Below, piece by piece: positions 42,015 through 49,472 of a stretch of DNA of 49,679 nt. Within the stretch, counting starts at the first letter, position 1, and the number at the start of each line of letters is the position of its first letter. A program made the position numbers and the translations under genes. This stretch comes from Candidatus Omnitrophota bacterium. GTDB lineage: Bacteria; Omnitrophota; Gorgyraeia; Duberdicusellales; 4484-171. The notes below the pieces were generated by a model. That model was given only the letters and a program-made list of their open reading frames with translations, did not search any database and had not been told where the DNA came from. Location of the stretch: assembly GCA_021735445.1 (NCBI GenBank), contig JAIPHA010000009.1, positions 5,001 through 54,679 of the forward strand, given 5' to 3'.

Positions 42015-42023
42015 TGGTATAAT
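42015..42023 (+). promoter_or_regulatory. Extended -10 promoter of the methyltransferase island
   Basis: TGGTATAAT: TATAAT at 42018-42023 with the TGn extension. No good -35 (TTGCAA at 41997 is the closest). Nine bases remain before ATG 42033 and there is no Shine-Dalgarno, so the message is probably leaderless. Confidence 0.5.
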
Positions 42024-42032
42024 TGAAACGAT

Positions 42033-42956
42033 ATGAAAAGTACAAAAAATAAAGCTAAGCCATTTTTAAAGTGGGTAGGAGGCAAAACTCAGCTTCTTGA
42101 TCAGTTGGAATCAAGGCTACCTCAAAAGGTTCGAAAGACTGGTGTTATTGAAAGATACATTGAGCCATTTGTTGGGGGTGGAGCATTATTTTTTTATTTA
42201 AAGAGTAAATATAAAATAAAAAAAGCATACTTAATTGATACCAATGAAGATTTAATTTTAACCTATAAAGTTATTAAAAAAGAACCCAAAAGCCTTATAA
42301 AAGTATTGAAGGGCATAGAAACTCGTTATTTAAAGAAAAATGAGAGCGAACGAGCCAAATATTATTATCGTATTCGAGACAGATACAATAGACAAAAAGA
42401 TAAAATTAATTATCGTAAGTTAGATAAGCTATGGATGAAGCAAGCAGCTTACCTTTTATTCTTAAATAAGACATGTTTTAATGGCTTGTTTAGACAAAAT
42501 AGGCAGGGTAAATTCAACGTGCCTCATGGCCGATATAAAAATCCTAAGATATGCAACGAAGATAATTTAATAAAAGTAAATATTGCATTAAAAGACACAC
42601 AAGTTATTTATGGAGATTTTTCAAAATGTAGAAAATATGCTAAACCCAAAACACTTATTTATTTTGACCCGCCATACCGCCCTATCAATATTACTTCTAA
42701 TTTTACATCGTATACTAGAAATGGATTTTGTGATAAAGAACAAATACGCTTAGCAAAATTATCCAAAGAACTTTCTGAAAAAGAAGTTTATGTTTTATTA
42801 AGCAATTCAGATCCCACTAATGGGAGCAATCAGGATAATTTTTTTCATAAAATTTATAATAATTTCCAAATAAAACGTGTATTTGCTAACCGAATGGTTA
42901 ATTGTAATGGAGATAAAAGGGGTCGAATCAAGGAATTGCTGATAGCAAATTATTGA
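42033..42956 (+). CDS. Dam-type (D12 class) DNA adenine N6-methyltransferase
   Basis: 307 residues, alpha-group architecture. The N-terminal FLKWVGGKTQLL (residues 11-22) and EPFVGGGALFF (44-54) bind S-adenosylmethionine. FLNKTCFNGLFRQNRQGKFNVPHGRY (start near 143) is the recognition-side signature of Dam/M.DpnII-like enzymes, and the catalytic DPPY is at 212-215 (YFDPPYRP). GATC is therefore the likeliest target, but the specificity is inferred. It opens a three-gene island with six bases to the next gene. Confidence 0.92.
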   Translation: MKSTKNKAKPFLKWVGGKTQLLDQLESRLPQKVRKTGVIERYIEPFVGGGALFFYLKSKYKIKKAYLIDTNEDLILTYKVIKKEPKSLIKVLKGIETRYLKKNESERAKYYYRIRDRYNRQKDKINYRKLDKLWMKQAAYLLFLNKTCFNGLFRQNRQGKFNVPHGRYKNPKICNEDNLIKVNIALKDTQVIYGDFSKCRKYAKPKTLIYFDPPYRPINITSNFTSYTRNGFCDKEQIRLAKLSKELSEKEVYVLLSNSDPTNGSNQDNFFHKIYNNFQIKRVFANRMVNCNGDKRGRIKELLIANY

Positions 42957-42962
42957 TATATT

Positions 42963-44180
42963 ATGTCTGATTTTTTATTTTTCCTCAAAAGATTAACTAA
43001 CCATTTAAATTTAAGCATATCTTTCGATACTATTTTAAAAAACACTAAAGATGAGTATGAATTAGCAGCATTTATGTTGTATGAAATTAATAAATTTCTT
43101 TATCAAAAGAATACCAAACTAGAAAATAATTACATATCAGAGTTTCATAAATATTGGAAAAAAAACCATGAGAAAGTATTACAACCCATTATAGAAAAAA
43201 CTGAAGCATTTGAAGTTGCTAAAATATTAGAAGACATTTATGCTCACAATAAAATTAAAACTCAACTGAATACTTTAGGGCTAAGTAAAAAAAGAATTGC
43301 AAATGTACGGTTTTTTACCGCTATTCAGGATTTTAAAACAGACATAAATGCAAAAGTAAATCCTTTTGAGCTATATAAGATTCAACCAGATTTTTTTAAA
43401 CCAAAAAAAATCCTAAAAAATGAATTACTTATAGATGAGCTTTTAAATCGAATTGGTGCAGATTCTCAAATAGATAAAAGAAAACCATGGATGCGAAAAG
43501 CAGCAGAGTTGTTGATTGAAAAATATGATGGTTGTGCTTTTAACATAAATAAAGCTCATAATGGCGACGTTTTGGAAATAAAAAAATCATTAGTCGATCC
43601 TGGGAAGTATGGTTTTTCCCAAAAAAAAGCTGATATGTTTTTGCGTGATATGGTTGATTTGGGTGTTTGGGAATATAGAAAAAATATCGATAAAATAAAC
43701 GTTATGAGTGACAAAAACACAATGAGAATAGCACTAAGGACAGGTATATTACAATTCCGCATTCCCTTATTAGCCAGTTATATGGATGTTTATTGTTATC
43801 AATACGGACTTGTAGATCGATGGAGTGCAAAAGCTTGGAGAGAAGTATGGGTTCAATGGGATTCTATAAAAAATAATCATCGTCCAGCTACGCCAGCATC
43901 AATAGATTATTTTATTTATAGGATGGGGAAGTTAGCTTGTTGGAAGTCTGAAACACGAAGGAAATGTCCCCCGGGTAATCCTATTTCAAATAGAAGGTTA
44001 GAAGCATTAGTAATTCAAGATAAATTAATTTTCAATGAACGCAATTTTTGTGTTTTTGAGAGAGTATGTAAAGATAAAAATAAAATTCTTAAACACCCGA
44101 TGTCAATTTCTATATATGGACGAACTGGTTGGAAAAGTGGGATTACAGACGAAGGTGGTGGCGGTGGTATACAAAGTTAA
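42963..44180 (+). CDS. HhH-GPD-like protein between two DNA methyltransferases
   Basis: 405 residues, no family named with certainty. The central part reads like a helix-hairpin-helix DNA glycosylase: WMRKAAELLIEKYDG, then GFSQKKADMFLRDMVDLGVW (218-236) in place of the LPGVGRKTA hairpin with Lys221 at the catalytic-lysine position of endonuclease III, and SDKNTMRIALRTGIL (249-263) with Asp250 where EndoIII has its catalytic Asp. The loop between is longer than in EndoIII, closer to DUF2400-type relatives. Four C-terminal cysteines (326, 335, 363, 369), the last pair C-x5-C as in EndoIII, could hold an iron-sulfur cluster or zinc. It could be a restriction-type enzyme or a mismatch glycosylase of an R-M system. 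Confidence 0.7.
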   Translation: MSDFLFFLKRLTNHLNLSISFDTILKNTKDEYELAAFMLYEINKFLYQKNTKLENNYISEFHKYWKKNHEKVLQPIIEKTEAFEVAKILEDIYAHNKIKTQLNTLGLSKKRIANVRFFTAIQDFKTDINAKVNPFELYKIQPDFFKPKKILKNELLIDELLNRIGADSQIDKRKPWMRKAAELLIEKYDGCAFNINKAHNGDVLEIKKSLVDPGKYGFSQKKADMFLRDMVDLGVWEYRKNIDKINVMSDKNTMRIALRTGILQFRIPLLASYMDVYCYQYGLVDRWSAKAWREVWVQWDSIKNNHRPATPASIDYFIYRMGKLACWKSETRRKCPPGNPISNRRLEALVIQDKLIFNERNFCVFERVCKDKNKILKHPMSISIYGRTGWKSGITDEGGGGGIQS

Positions 44181-44946
44181 TATAAAAAAGGGTAGCAACA
44201 AAAACCAACCAGAAAATTTTGAAATCGAAGCTACAACTGTCTGGTCTTTTCCTAAAAGAGGCGCTTGGGCAACACATCATCCTAAATTCCGAGGTAATTG
44301 GGCTCCTCAAATTCCCCGCAATTTAATTCTTCGTTATTCAAAACCCGGAGATTTAGTTTTAGATTCTATGTGTGGAAGCGGGACAACATTGATTGAGTGT
44401 AAATTAACAGGAAGGAATGCTTTAGGTTTTGATGTAAATCCAAAAATGGTAGAGTTATCTAAAAATAGCTTAAATTTTGATACCGATGAAACAATACCAA
44501 AAACTAAAATAAAAATTAACAAGGGAAATGCATGCTGCTTGAGTGAAGTACAAGACAACTCAGTTGATTTAATCGCTACTCATCCACCATATGCAAATAT
44601 TATTAAATATAGTGAAGGAGAAATAGAAGATGATTTATCAAATATTTCAAATATCGACAAATTTTGCGATCAGATGAAACAAGTTGCTTCTGAGTGCTAT
44701 CGGGTTTTAAAACCATCAAAATATTGTGCTATTTTGATGGGTAATACAAGAAGAAAAAAATATTTTATCCCCATGGCTCATAAAGTTATGCAAAACTTCA
44801 TTGATATAGGCTTTAAGCTCAAAGAAGATATCATAAAACATCAATGGAATTGTAAAACCACCCCTTACTGGGCTAATATGTCAAAAAGATATAATTTTCT
44901 TATGATAATGCACGAACATTTGTTTGTGTTTGAGAAGTGTGGGTAA
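44164..44946 (+). CDS. Gamma-group DNA methyltransferase (N4/N6 type)
   Basis: About 260 residues. SAM-binding motif I (VLDSMCGSGTTLIECK) precedes catalytic motif IV (IATHPPYANIIKYS), the order of gamma-group amino-methyltransferases; TVWSFPKRGAWATHHPKFRG at the N terminus is typical of this group. ECYRVLKPSKYCAILMGNTR resembles the motif V-VIII part. The HPPY form occurs in both N4-cytosine and N6-adenine enzymes, so the modified base is open. The start is uncertain: GTG 44158 or 44164 follow GAAGGTGG, ATG 44116 is possible; all overlap the previous gene, so the three genes are one transcript. Confidence 0.87.
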   Translation: MVYKVNIKKGSNKNQPENFEIEATTVWSFPKRGAWATHHPKFRGNWAPQIPRNLILRYSKPGDLVLDSMCGSGTTLIECKLTGRNALGFDVNPKMVELSKNSLNFDTDETIPKTKIKINKGNACCLSEVQDNSVDLIATHPPYANIIKYSEGEIEDDLSNISNIDKFCDQMKQVASECYRVLKPSKYCAILMGNTRRKKYFIPMAHKVMQNFIDIGFKLKEDIIKHQWNCKTTPYWANMSKRYNFLMIMHEHLFVFEKCG

Positions 44947-45063
44947 TTTTAATGAATTTATAAATCGCAAAAGCTAAAATTGATTCTCTAGATGAACCCG
45001 GTATTAAAGAAGTTTGGTATTTATTTTCAGATATGGGAATGGAATTAATAGCATCTAAGGAAG

Positions 45064-45084
45064 AAAAAGGGTCTGACCCTTTTT
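45064..45084. repeat. Palindrome AAAAAGGGTC/GACCCTTTTT
   Basis: A perfect 10-bp inverted repeat around a single T (AAAAAGGGTC-T-GACCCTTTTT). It could terminate transcription on either strand, and its sequence matches the ends of the elements at 45197, 47802 and 49333. Confidence 0.75.
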
Positions 45085-45196
45085 CTTTTAGACAAAGAAG
45101 GGATGGGTTGCGCCCAAGCGAGATTATCGCGATTATCCTGTGTTTACCCGAAGAGATATTGTTAAAATAAAAAAATGGAGAAATATTTTGAAAAAG

Positions 45197-45219
45197 AAAA
45201 AGGGGTCCGACCCCTTTTT
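45197..45219. repeat. Palindrome AAAAAGGGGTC/GACCCCTTTTT
   Basis: An 11-bp inverted repeat around a single C, a close copy of the palindrome at 45064. The 112 bases between the two copies are probable gene debris. Confidence 0.75.
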
Positions 45220-45496
45220 CTCTTCCTATAAGTAATCCTTCTGCCTATTACGTTGACCAGATAAATGGAGTTATTTATAATGCTTTAAAAAATGGTGATA
45301 TAGAAGGTTATAATAAGAAAAGAGTAGGAACAGTTTTTAAAACAATAGCAATACAAGAAGGCGATTATGATACCAATGACGGCAGAAACGCTATGGAGAT
45401 AATGAGAGATTATTGGGGAGAAGAAGAGTTTGAATGGTATAAAAGAACTTATCCTGAGAAGTTTGAGGCTTTGATAGAGATAGATAGGAGGGCGAA

Positions 45497-46201
45497 ATGA
45501 AGAAAGTAATTTATTTATTAGCTTTAGTTTTGGTTTTTAGTGGTTGTGCTAAAGTAGGAACTTCTACTTTCAAATATACTAAACCCGATTTTAAAAGAGT
45601 AACTAATTCAACTATTATAGATAAACCTTTCTCTAAGGTATGGGATAAATTAGTAGAAAAACTATCAGAAAGTTTTTTTGTAATTAATAACATTGATAAA
45701 GATTCTAGAATAATAAATGTATCATTTTCGACATCACAACCAGAAGAGTATATTGATTGCGGTAATACCTCTAGAACCTTTGAGAGAGGAAAACAATTTC
45801 ATAGTTATAACTACAACGTAGCTGAGCCATCTTCTTTTAAAATGACTGGTGGAACACCAAATAATACAGCATTTGAAATTACCCATGTTATAAACAGAAA
45901 ACCTTCTCTTGAAGGAAGAGTTAATATTTATGTAGCACCTCAAGATAAAAATTCCACCAAGGTGCTAGTAAATACTAGATATATATTTAATGTTGACGCA
46001 AGAGGACAAACTCTATTTATCAGTCCAATAAGCAAACAAACAACAAGCCGACAACCTATTCCACCACTAAGCAACTCTCTGTCATTTACGACCAATCAAA
46101 AAAATAGTAAGGATTGGGGAGAAGTTGGAAACCACGTATATGTTACTTGTCAATCTACTGGTGAATTAGAAAATCAAATACTAAATTTTATTAAGAAATA
46201 A
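45497..46201 (+). CDS. Lipoprotein, function unknown
   Basis: 234 residues, lipobox ALVLVFSGC. The mature N terminus AKVGTSTFKYTKPDF is followed by a START/SRPBCC-like or BamC-like stretch (FSKVWDKLVEKLSESFFVINNIDKDSRIINVSF), the pattern of BamC/NlpB domains in which a helix packs on strands; this is a resemblance only. A second half has RVNIYVAPQDKNSTKVLVNTRYIF. Preceded by ATAGGAGGGCG within the debris ORF, with which it overlaps at ATGA. Probably outer-membrane anchored. Confidence 0.75.
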   Translation: MKKVIYLLALVLVFSGCAKVGTSTFKYTKPDFKRVTNSTIIDKPFSKVWDKLVEKLSESFFVINNIDKDSRIINVSFSTSQPEEYIDCGNTSRTFERGKQFHSYNYNVAEPSSFKMTGGTPNNTAFEITHVINRKPSLEGRVNIYVAPQDKNSTKVLVNTRYIFNVDARGQTLFISPISKQTTSRQPIPPLSNSLSFTTNQKNSKDWGEVGNHVYVTCQSTGELENQILNFIKK

Positions 46202-46210
46202 ATAAAAATA

Positions 46211-46432
46211 ATGAATAAACGCTTCTTAAATATTTCCGAGCTATCTGAATATACTGGAATGAATAAAAAGACTCTATATAATTGGGTAAGTGAAAAAAGA
46301 ATTCCCTATGTCAAAATGGGAAATACTTTAAGGTTTGATATAAAAGAAATAGAAGACTGGATAAATAAAAATAGAGTTAAGCCTCATTTGGTTTGGGATA
46401 AATATAGGAGGAATTATGGGAAAATACATTAA
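46211..46432 (+). CDS. Excisionase-family helix-turn-helix protein
   Basis: 73 residues. FLNISELSEYTGMNKKTLYNWVSEKRIPYVKMGNTLRFDIKEIEDWI is a textbook MerR/excisionase-type winged helix (DNA-binding domain, excisionase family). Such proteins act as recombination directionality factors or as small regulators. No integrase is nearby. It overlaps the following membrane-protein gene by 17 bases, so the two are co-translated. Confidence 0.88.
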   Translation: MNKRFLNISELSEYTGMNKKTLYNWVSEKRIPYVKMGNTLRFDIKEIEDWINKNRVKPHLVWDKYRRNYGKIH

Positions 46433-46886
46433 AGACTTTCTGAACTGGTTTAAATATGGAATAAAAGTTGGTTGGGCAATATTTATTTTTATTATTGGTT
46501 TAACATTAAGTTTCGCAATTCCACTGGGAACTTCTGTTGGAAGTTATATTATTGGATATCACATGCCTTATGCTGATACTATTGTAACTATTGAAAGACT
46601 ATACAAGGAATACCCCTCTTTTAAAAAAGATATCGATAAAGCTGTTGCTAATAATTACACTCCTAGTGAAATCTGTAGTATTATAAAAAAAAGGGAATCT
46701 GGAATAAATTTTCATTGTTTGTTCCAGAAAAGATTTCCCATAGCTTATAGATTTAGGCATTTATTAAAAATAGCTACCTGGATAGGGTATATAATATCTT
46801 TTATTTTATTTGTTGGATTAATTCTTTCTATAGGAAGAATTAATTTTAAATATTTAATTAATAGGATTAAAAACGTTCCGAAGTAA
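46416..46886 (+). CDS. Small membrane protein, function unknown
   Basis: 156 residues with two strong hydrophobic segments near the N terminus (WAIFIFIIGLTLSFAIPLG, GSYIIGYHM) and one at about 118-140 (IATWIGYIISFILFVGLILSIG). A soluble loop of about 70 residues between them holds two cysteines (SEICSII, FHCLFQ). No family recognised. It has a good ribosome-binding site (TAGGAGG) inside the HTH gene. Confidence 0.6.
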   Translation: MGKYIKDFLNWFKYGIKVGWAIFIFIIGLTLSFAIPLGTSVGSYIIGYHMPYADTIVTIERLYKEYPSFKKDIDKAVANNYTPSEICSIIKKRESGINFHCLFQKRFPIAYRFRHLLKIATWIGYIISFILFVGLILSIGRINFKYLINRIKNVPK

Positions 46887-46887
46887 A

Positions 46888-47763
46888 ATGAAACACTTAT
46901 TCCTATCATTGTTAACACTTTTCTTATTAATCAATCCACTCATTGCAGAAGATAAATTATCCTTAGTATCTGAAGAAAATTTGAGAGAAGAATATATTAT
47001 TGGTGATTATACTGTAAAGATTTATAGAGACTATCCTACTGGTGAAGGTCTATTACATATTTTTAAAGATGATGAATTAGTATATTCTGAAAAAAACTGG
47101 AAATTTAGGATAGGCCATGTTTACAAGCAATTAGATGAAATTTCTTCAATTGAAATCGGGCAAGATATTACTGGTGATGGTGAATCGGATTTAATCGTTT
47201 CGCATTGGTCAGGCGGAGCCCATTGTTGTTATAGTTTCTATGTATTCTCATTGGGAGAAAAATTTAGGTTTATAGATAAGATAGAGGCAAAAGATAGTGA
47301 TTTGGCAAAGTTTAAAGATATTAACAATGATGGTATTTTTGAATTTGCTGCTGCTGACTGGAATTTTGCTTATTGGCATGAATGCTTTGCTGGCTCACCG
47401 GCTCCTAGAGTTATATTGAGTTATATAGACGGTAAATACAAACTTGCTATGGATTTAATGAAGAAACCGTTACCGTCTCCAAAAAAAGAAAAAGCAATTA
47501 TAGAAGCAATCCAGACTTCAGATAGATGGTTAAGTAAGGGGGATTTTTGGTGTAAAGAACTTGAAACTTGTCCGCCATCTGATACTTGGGGATATATGCT
47601 AGAACTTATTTATACTGGCCATCCAGAGGAAGCGTGGAACTTTTATGATAAGATATGGCTTGAAGATAAACCAGGCAAAGAAGAATTTCTGGCTGAGTTC
47701 AAGGAAGTGTTGGCAGAGAGTCCTTATTGGGATTCTTTAAAAAATATTCAAGGGATGAAATAA
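46888..47763 (+). CDS. Exported protein with a VCBS-like calcium-binding segment
   Basis: 291 residues with a signal peptide (LFLSLLTLFLLINPLIA). A central region, IGQDITGDGESDLIVSHWSGGAHCCYSFYVFSLG, has the D-x-[DN]-x-D-x(3)-D pattern of FG-GAP/VCBS repeats and is followed by FKDINNDGIFEFAAADW, so two such units are adjacent. The rest (from about residue 190) is helical, with two cysteines in FWCKELETCPP. It starts one base after the membrane protein gene. A role in binding polysaccharide or in surface display is possible, not shown. Confidence 0.7.
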   Translation: MKHLFLSLLTLFLLINPLIAEDKLSLVSEENLREEYIIGDYTVKIYRDYPTGEGLLHIFKDDELVYSEKNWKFRIGHVYKQLDEISSIEIGQDITGDGESDLIVSHWSGGAHCCYSFYVFSLGEKFRFIDKIEAKDSDLAKFKDINNDGIFEFAAADWNFAYWHECFAGSPAPRVILSYIDGKYKLAMDLMKKPLPSPKKEKAIIEAIQTSDRWLSKGDFWCKELETCPPSDTWGYMLELIYTGHPEEAWNFYDKIWLEDKPGKEEFLAEFKEVLAESPYWDSLKNIQGMK

Positions 47764-47801
47764 AAAAATAGCTACAATTTAGAACTGATAAAGATAGCAA
47801 T

Positions 47802-47874
47802 AAAAAGGGGTCACACCTAATTATTTTTAAATCATCTGCGACCGCCCAACATCACCAGATTTTTCAGACAGAAA
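47802..47874. repeat. 73-base repeat, copy C1
   Basis: AAAAAGGGGTCACACCTAAT through CAGATTTTTCAGACAGAAAG. The same sequence, about 87 percent alike by eye, is at 49333-49406. On the reverse strand both copies open with FLSEKSG-VGRS followed by a stop, so it may be the 3' end of a lost transposase. The rest of the 258-base gap 47764-48021 holds the heptamer array. Confidence 0.7.
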
Positions 47875-47919
47875 GACGAATGCTTATAAGATGGTACCGA
47901 TAGCTGAGAATTAAGCAAC

Positions 47920-47989
47920 GTAGCTCATGGCTCATGGTTATGTAAGAAGATAGAGGGTAAAGATTAGAAGTTAGAGGAAAGAGAAATTG
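47920..47989. repeat. Heptamer tandem array upstream of the LigD-type gene
   Basis: Ten 7-base units, among them GTAGCTC, ATGGCTC, ATGGTTA, TGTAAGA, AGATAGA, GGGTAAA, GATTAGA, AGTTAGA, GGAAAGA. The middle units share AGA at the 3' end, and the unit drifts from CTC-ending to AGA-ending. It ends 20 bases before the -10 element of the next gene. Confidence 0.6.
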
Positions 47990-48009
47990 TATTAATATGG
48001 TTTTCCTTT

Positions 48010-48015
48010 TATAAT
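48010..48015 (+). promoter_or_regulatory. -10 element giving a leaderless message
   Basis: TATAAT at 48010-48015, only six bases before ATG 48022, so transcription would start at or next to the start codon. No Shine-Dalgarno and no clear -35. Confidence 0.5.
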
Positions 48016-48021
48016 AGAAAC

Positions 48022-48603
48022 ATGCCTAACCAGTCTCCTTTAGATAAATACAAGGGAAAAAGAGATTTTCAGAAAACTTCTGAGCCGAAAGCATTTATAC
48101 CAGAGAAGAAAAACAAAGAACCTATATTTGTAGTTCAAAAACATGATGCCAGCCGCCTTCATTATGATTTTAGGTTAGAGATTGATGGCGTGCTTAAATC
48201 TTGGGCAGTACCTAAAGGCCCTTCCCTCAATCCAGCTAATCGGCGCCTAGCAATCGAGACTGAAGATCACCCCCTTGATTATGCTAATTTTGAAGGGATA
48301 ATCCCAAAGAATCAGTATGGCGGCGGGGTGGTGATGGTTTGGGATAAAGGCACTTATAAAAATATAAAAAAAGATAAAGATGGCAAAGAGATTAAAATTT
48401 CTGATGCTTACAAAAAAGGACAGATAGAAGTTCAACTACACGGAAAAAAGCTAGAAGGGAAATTTGCTTTGATAAAGACAAAATCGAAAAAACAATGGCT
48501 TTTGATTAAAATGAAAGATGAATTTGGGAATAAAGGAGAAGAGATAACAAAGCTAAAACCCAATTCTTCTTGCTCCGGAAAGAGTTTAGAAGATATTAGG
48601 TAG
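48022..48603 (+). CDS. Stand-alone LigD-type DNA 3'-phosphoesterase
   Basis: 193 residues, the phosphoesterase (PE) domain of bacterial NHEJ protein LigD without ligase or polymerase domains. PE trims 3' ribonucleotides and 3' phosphates from DNA ends. HDASRLHYDFRLEIDG (41-56), WAVPKGPSLNP, TEDHPLDYANFEGIIP (80-95) and YGGGVVMVWDKG match the family; His41, His47, Asp49 and His83 fall where the metal ligands of the Pseudomonas enzyme lie. A short basic tail follows. No ku, ligD polymerase or ligase gene is in the window, so the role in NHEJ is open. Confidence 0.93.
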   Translation: MPNQSPLDKYKGKRDFQKTSEPKAFIPEKKNKEPIFVVQKHDASRLHYDFRLEIDGVLKSWAVPKGPSLNPANRRLAIETEDHPLDYANFEGIIPKNQYGGGVVMVWDKGTYKNIKKDKDGKEIKISDAYKKGQIEVQLHGKKLEGKFALIKTKSKKQWLLIKMKDEFGNKGEEITKLKPNSSCSGKSLEDIR

Positions 48604-48628
48604 AAACACTTAATAACCGATAATGAAG

Positions 48629-48714
48629 AAAAAGGGGATAGTGACCTTTTTGCTAAAAATTAAGTATTGTATCCCCCGAATTTTCAGTGGACTGTTCTCG
48701 CGGCTCACCGCGAG
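48629..48714. repeat. Decayed hairpin and a palindrome upstream of the 48756 gene
   Basis: AAAAAGGGGATAGTGACCTTT at 48629-48649 is a decayed form of the palindromes at 45064 and 45197. CTCGCGG-CTCA-CCGCGAG at 48697-48714 is a perfect 7-bp inverted repeat, flanked by TGGACT and TCCA arms. The ORF-track start at 48687 translates this palindrome and is not accepted. Confidence 0.6.
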
Positions 48715-48755
48715 TCCAGCCGCTGATCTTTATGTTAGATGCAAAAAATAAAATT

Positions 48756-49307
48756 ATGAGAATAATAAAATACTTATTCGCGGCAACACTTGCTTTGGCC
48801 TTTTTTTCTTCAGTAACTACTTTATATGCGAAAAGGTTACCCCCTAAAGAGGTTTCTCCTGCAATTTACAACAGTATAGAATTCAGAGCTTCTCACAATA
48901 AAATGGGATATATTGAGGCTTTCGATGTCGAGACCGGTGAAAAATTGTGGGAAGAAAAAGTTTATCATGTAAAAATTGATCCCAAATTAGAAACCGACGT
49001 ACAATGGATATTTATTACTGAGTTAAAACTCAGGAGTAATAAACTGGTAATCATTAACGAACGAGGCAATGAATACAAGGTAAATATTATAATCACAAAA
49101 GAAAGGGCCATTATTCTTGTTAAAAATTACATCAAAAAACATAATATTGAAGTTATTGATATCAATACCCCTTTAGAAATATCCGAAAACGAAGATTGCT
49201 GGAATATTAGTTATAATATAAAACAAGAACCTATTATTTTACCACCTATTAGAAGTTTCAATGTTCATAAGGATACTGGTTATACATACGAAGTTCCAAG
49301 AGAGTAA
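48756..49307 (+). CDS. Exported protein, function unknown
   Basis: 183 residues from ATG 48756, which begins a signal peptide (IIKYLFAATLALAFFSSVTTLYA); ATG 48732 is an alternative. The mature part starts KRLPPKEVSPAIYNSIEF. It contains a strand-turn-strand unit GYIEAFDVETGEKLWEEKVY, the look of a single PQQ-like beta-propeller blade, and then a second beta region with a LVKNYIKKHNIEVIDI helix. A PepSY-like reading of the end (DCWNISYNI, DTGYTYEV) is possible. No good ribosome-binding site. Family uncertain. Confidence 0.6.
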   Translation: MRIIKYLFAATLALAFFSSVTTLYAKRLPPKEVSPAIYNSIEFRASHNKMGYIEAFDVETGEKLWEEKVYHVKIDPKLETDVQWIFITELKLRSNKLVIINERGNEYKVNIIITKERAIILVKNYIKKHNIEVIDINTPLEISENEDCWNISYNIKQEPIILPPIRSFNVHKDTGYTYEVPRE

Positions 49308-49332
49308 AAAAATATTGAAAATTATAAAAAAT

Positions 49333-49406
49333 AAAAATGGGTCACACCTAATTGTTTTTAAATCATCTACGACCGACCAACACCGCCAGATTTTTCCGAC
49401 AGGAAG
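49333..49406. repeat. 73-base repeat, copy C2
   Basis: AAAAATGGGTCACACCTAAT through CAGATTTTTCCGACAGGAAG, the partner of C1 at 47802. Differences are scattered single bases, so the copies are not recent. Confidence 0.7.
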
Positions 49407-49430
49407 TTTAATTTGGGACAGATGCAATAA

Positions 49431-49472
49431 AAGACTTAGGACTATGGATTGTGGACTATGGACTTTACTATG
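49431..49472. repeat. Heptamer tandem array running into the last start codon
   Basis: Six 7-base units: AAGACTT, AGGACTA, TGGATTG, TGGACTA, TGGACTT, TACTATG. The final ATG is the start codon of the next gene. Confidence 0.65.

Larger units (their letters stand above)
44947..45500 (+). pseudogene. Gene debris with two hairpins and a start-less ORF
   Basis: No complete gene is visible. An open frame without start reads KIDSLDEPGIKEVWYLFSDM and runs through the first hairpin to a stop near 45169. A second frame, open from about 45190, reads SAYYVDQINGVIYNALKNGD, continues DTNDGRNAMEIMRDYWGEEE and stops at 45498-45500, overlapping the next ATG as ATGA. It has no good start upstream. Both look like coding fragments interrupted by the AAAAAGGG-type hairpins. 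The originals were not recognised. Confidence 0.5.

Noticed and set aside
41703-42026. ORFs on both strands between the TPR gene and the methyltransferase
   Set aside because: They lie on the palindromic repeat B3; the mirrored RRS-rich proteins on opposite strands are a by-product of the inverted repeats.
42963-44180. Assignment as a DpnII/MboI-type restriction endonuclease
   Set aside because: Although it neighbours a Dam-type methylase, I see no PD-D/ExK signature and the central motifs look like an HhH-GPD protein.
48687-48755. Longer N terminus of the exported protein at 48756
   Set aside because: It translates the CTCGCGG palindrome and would bury the signal peptide.
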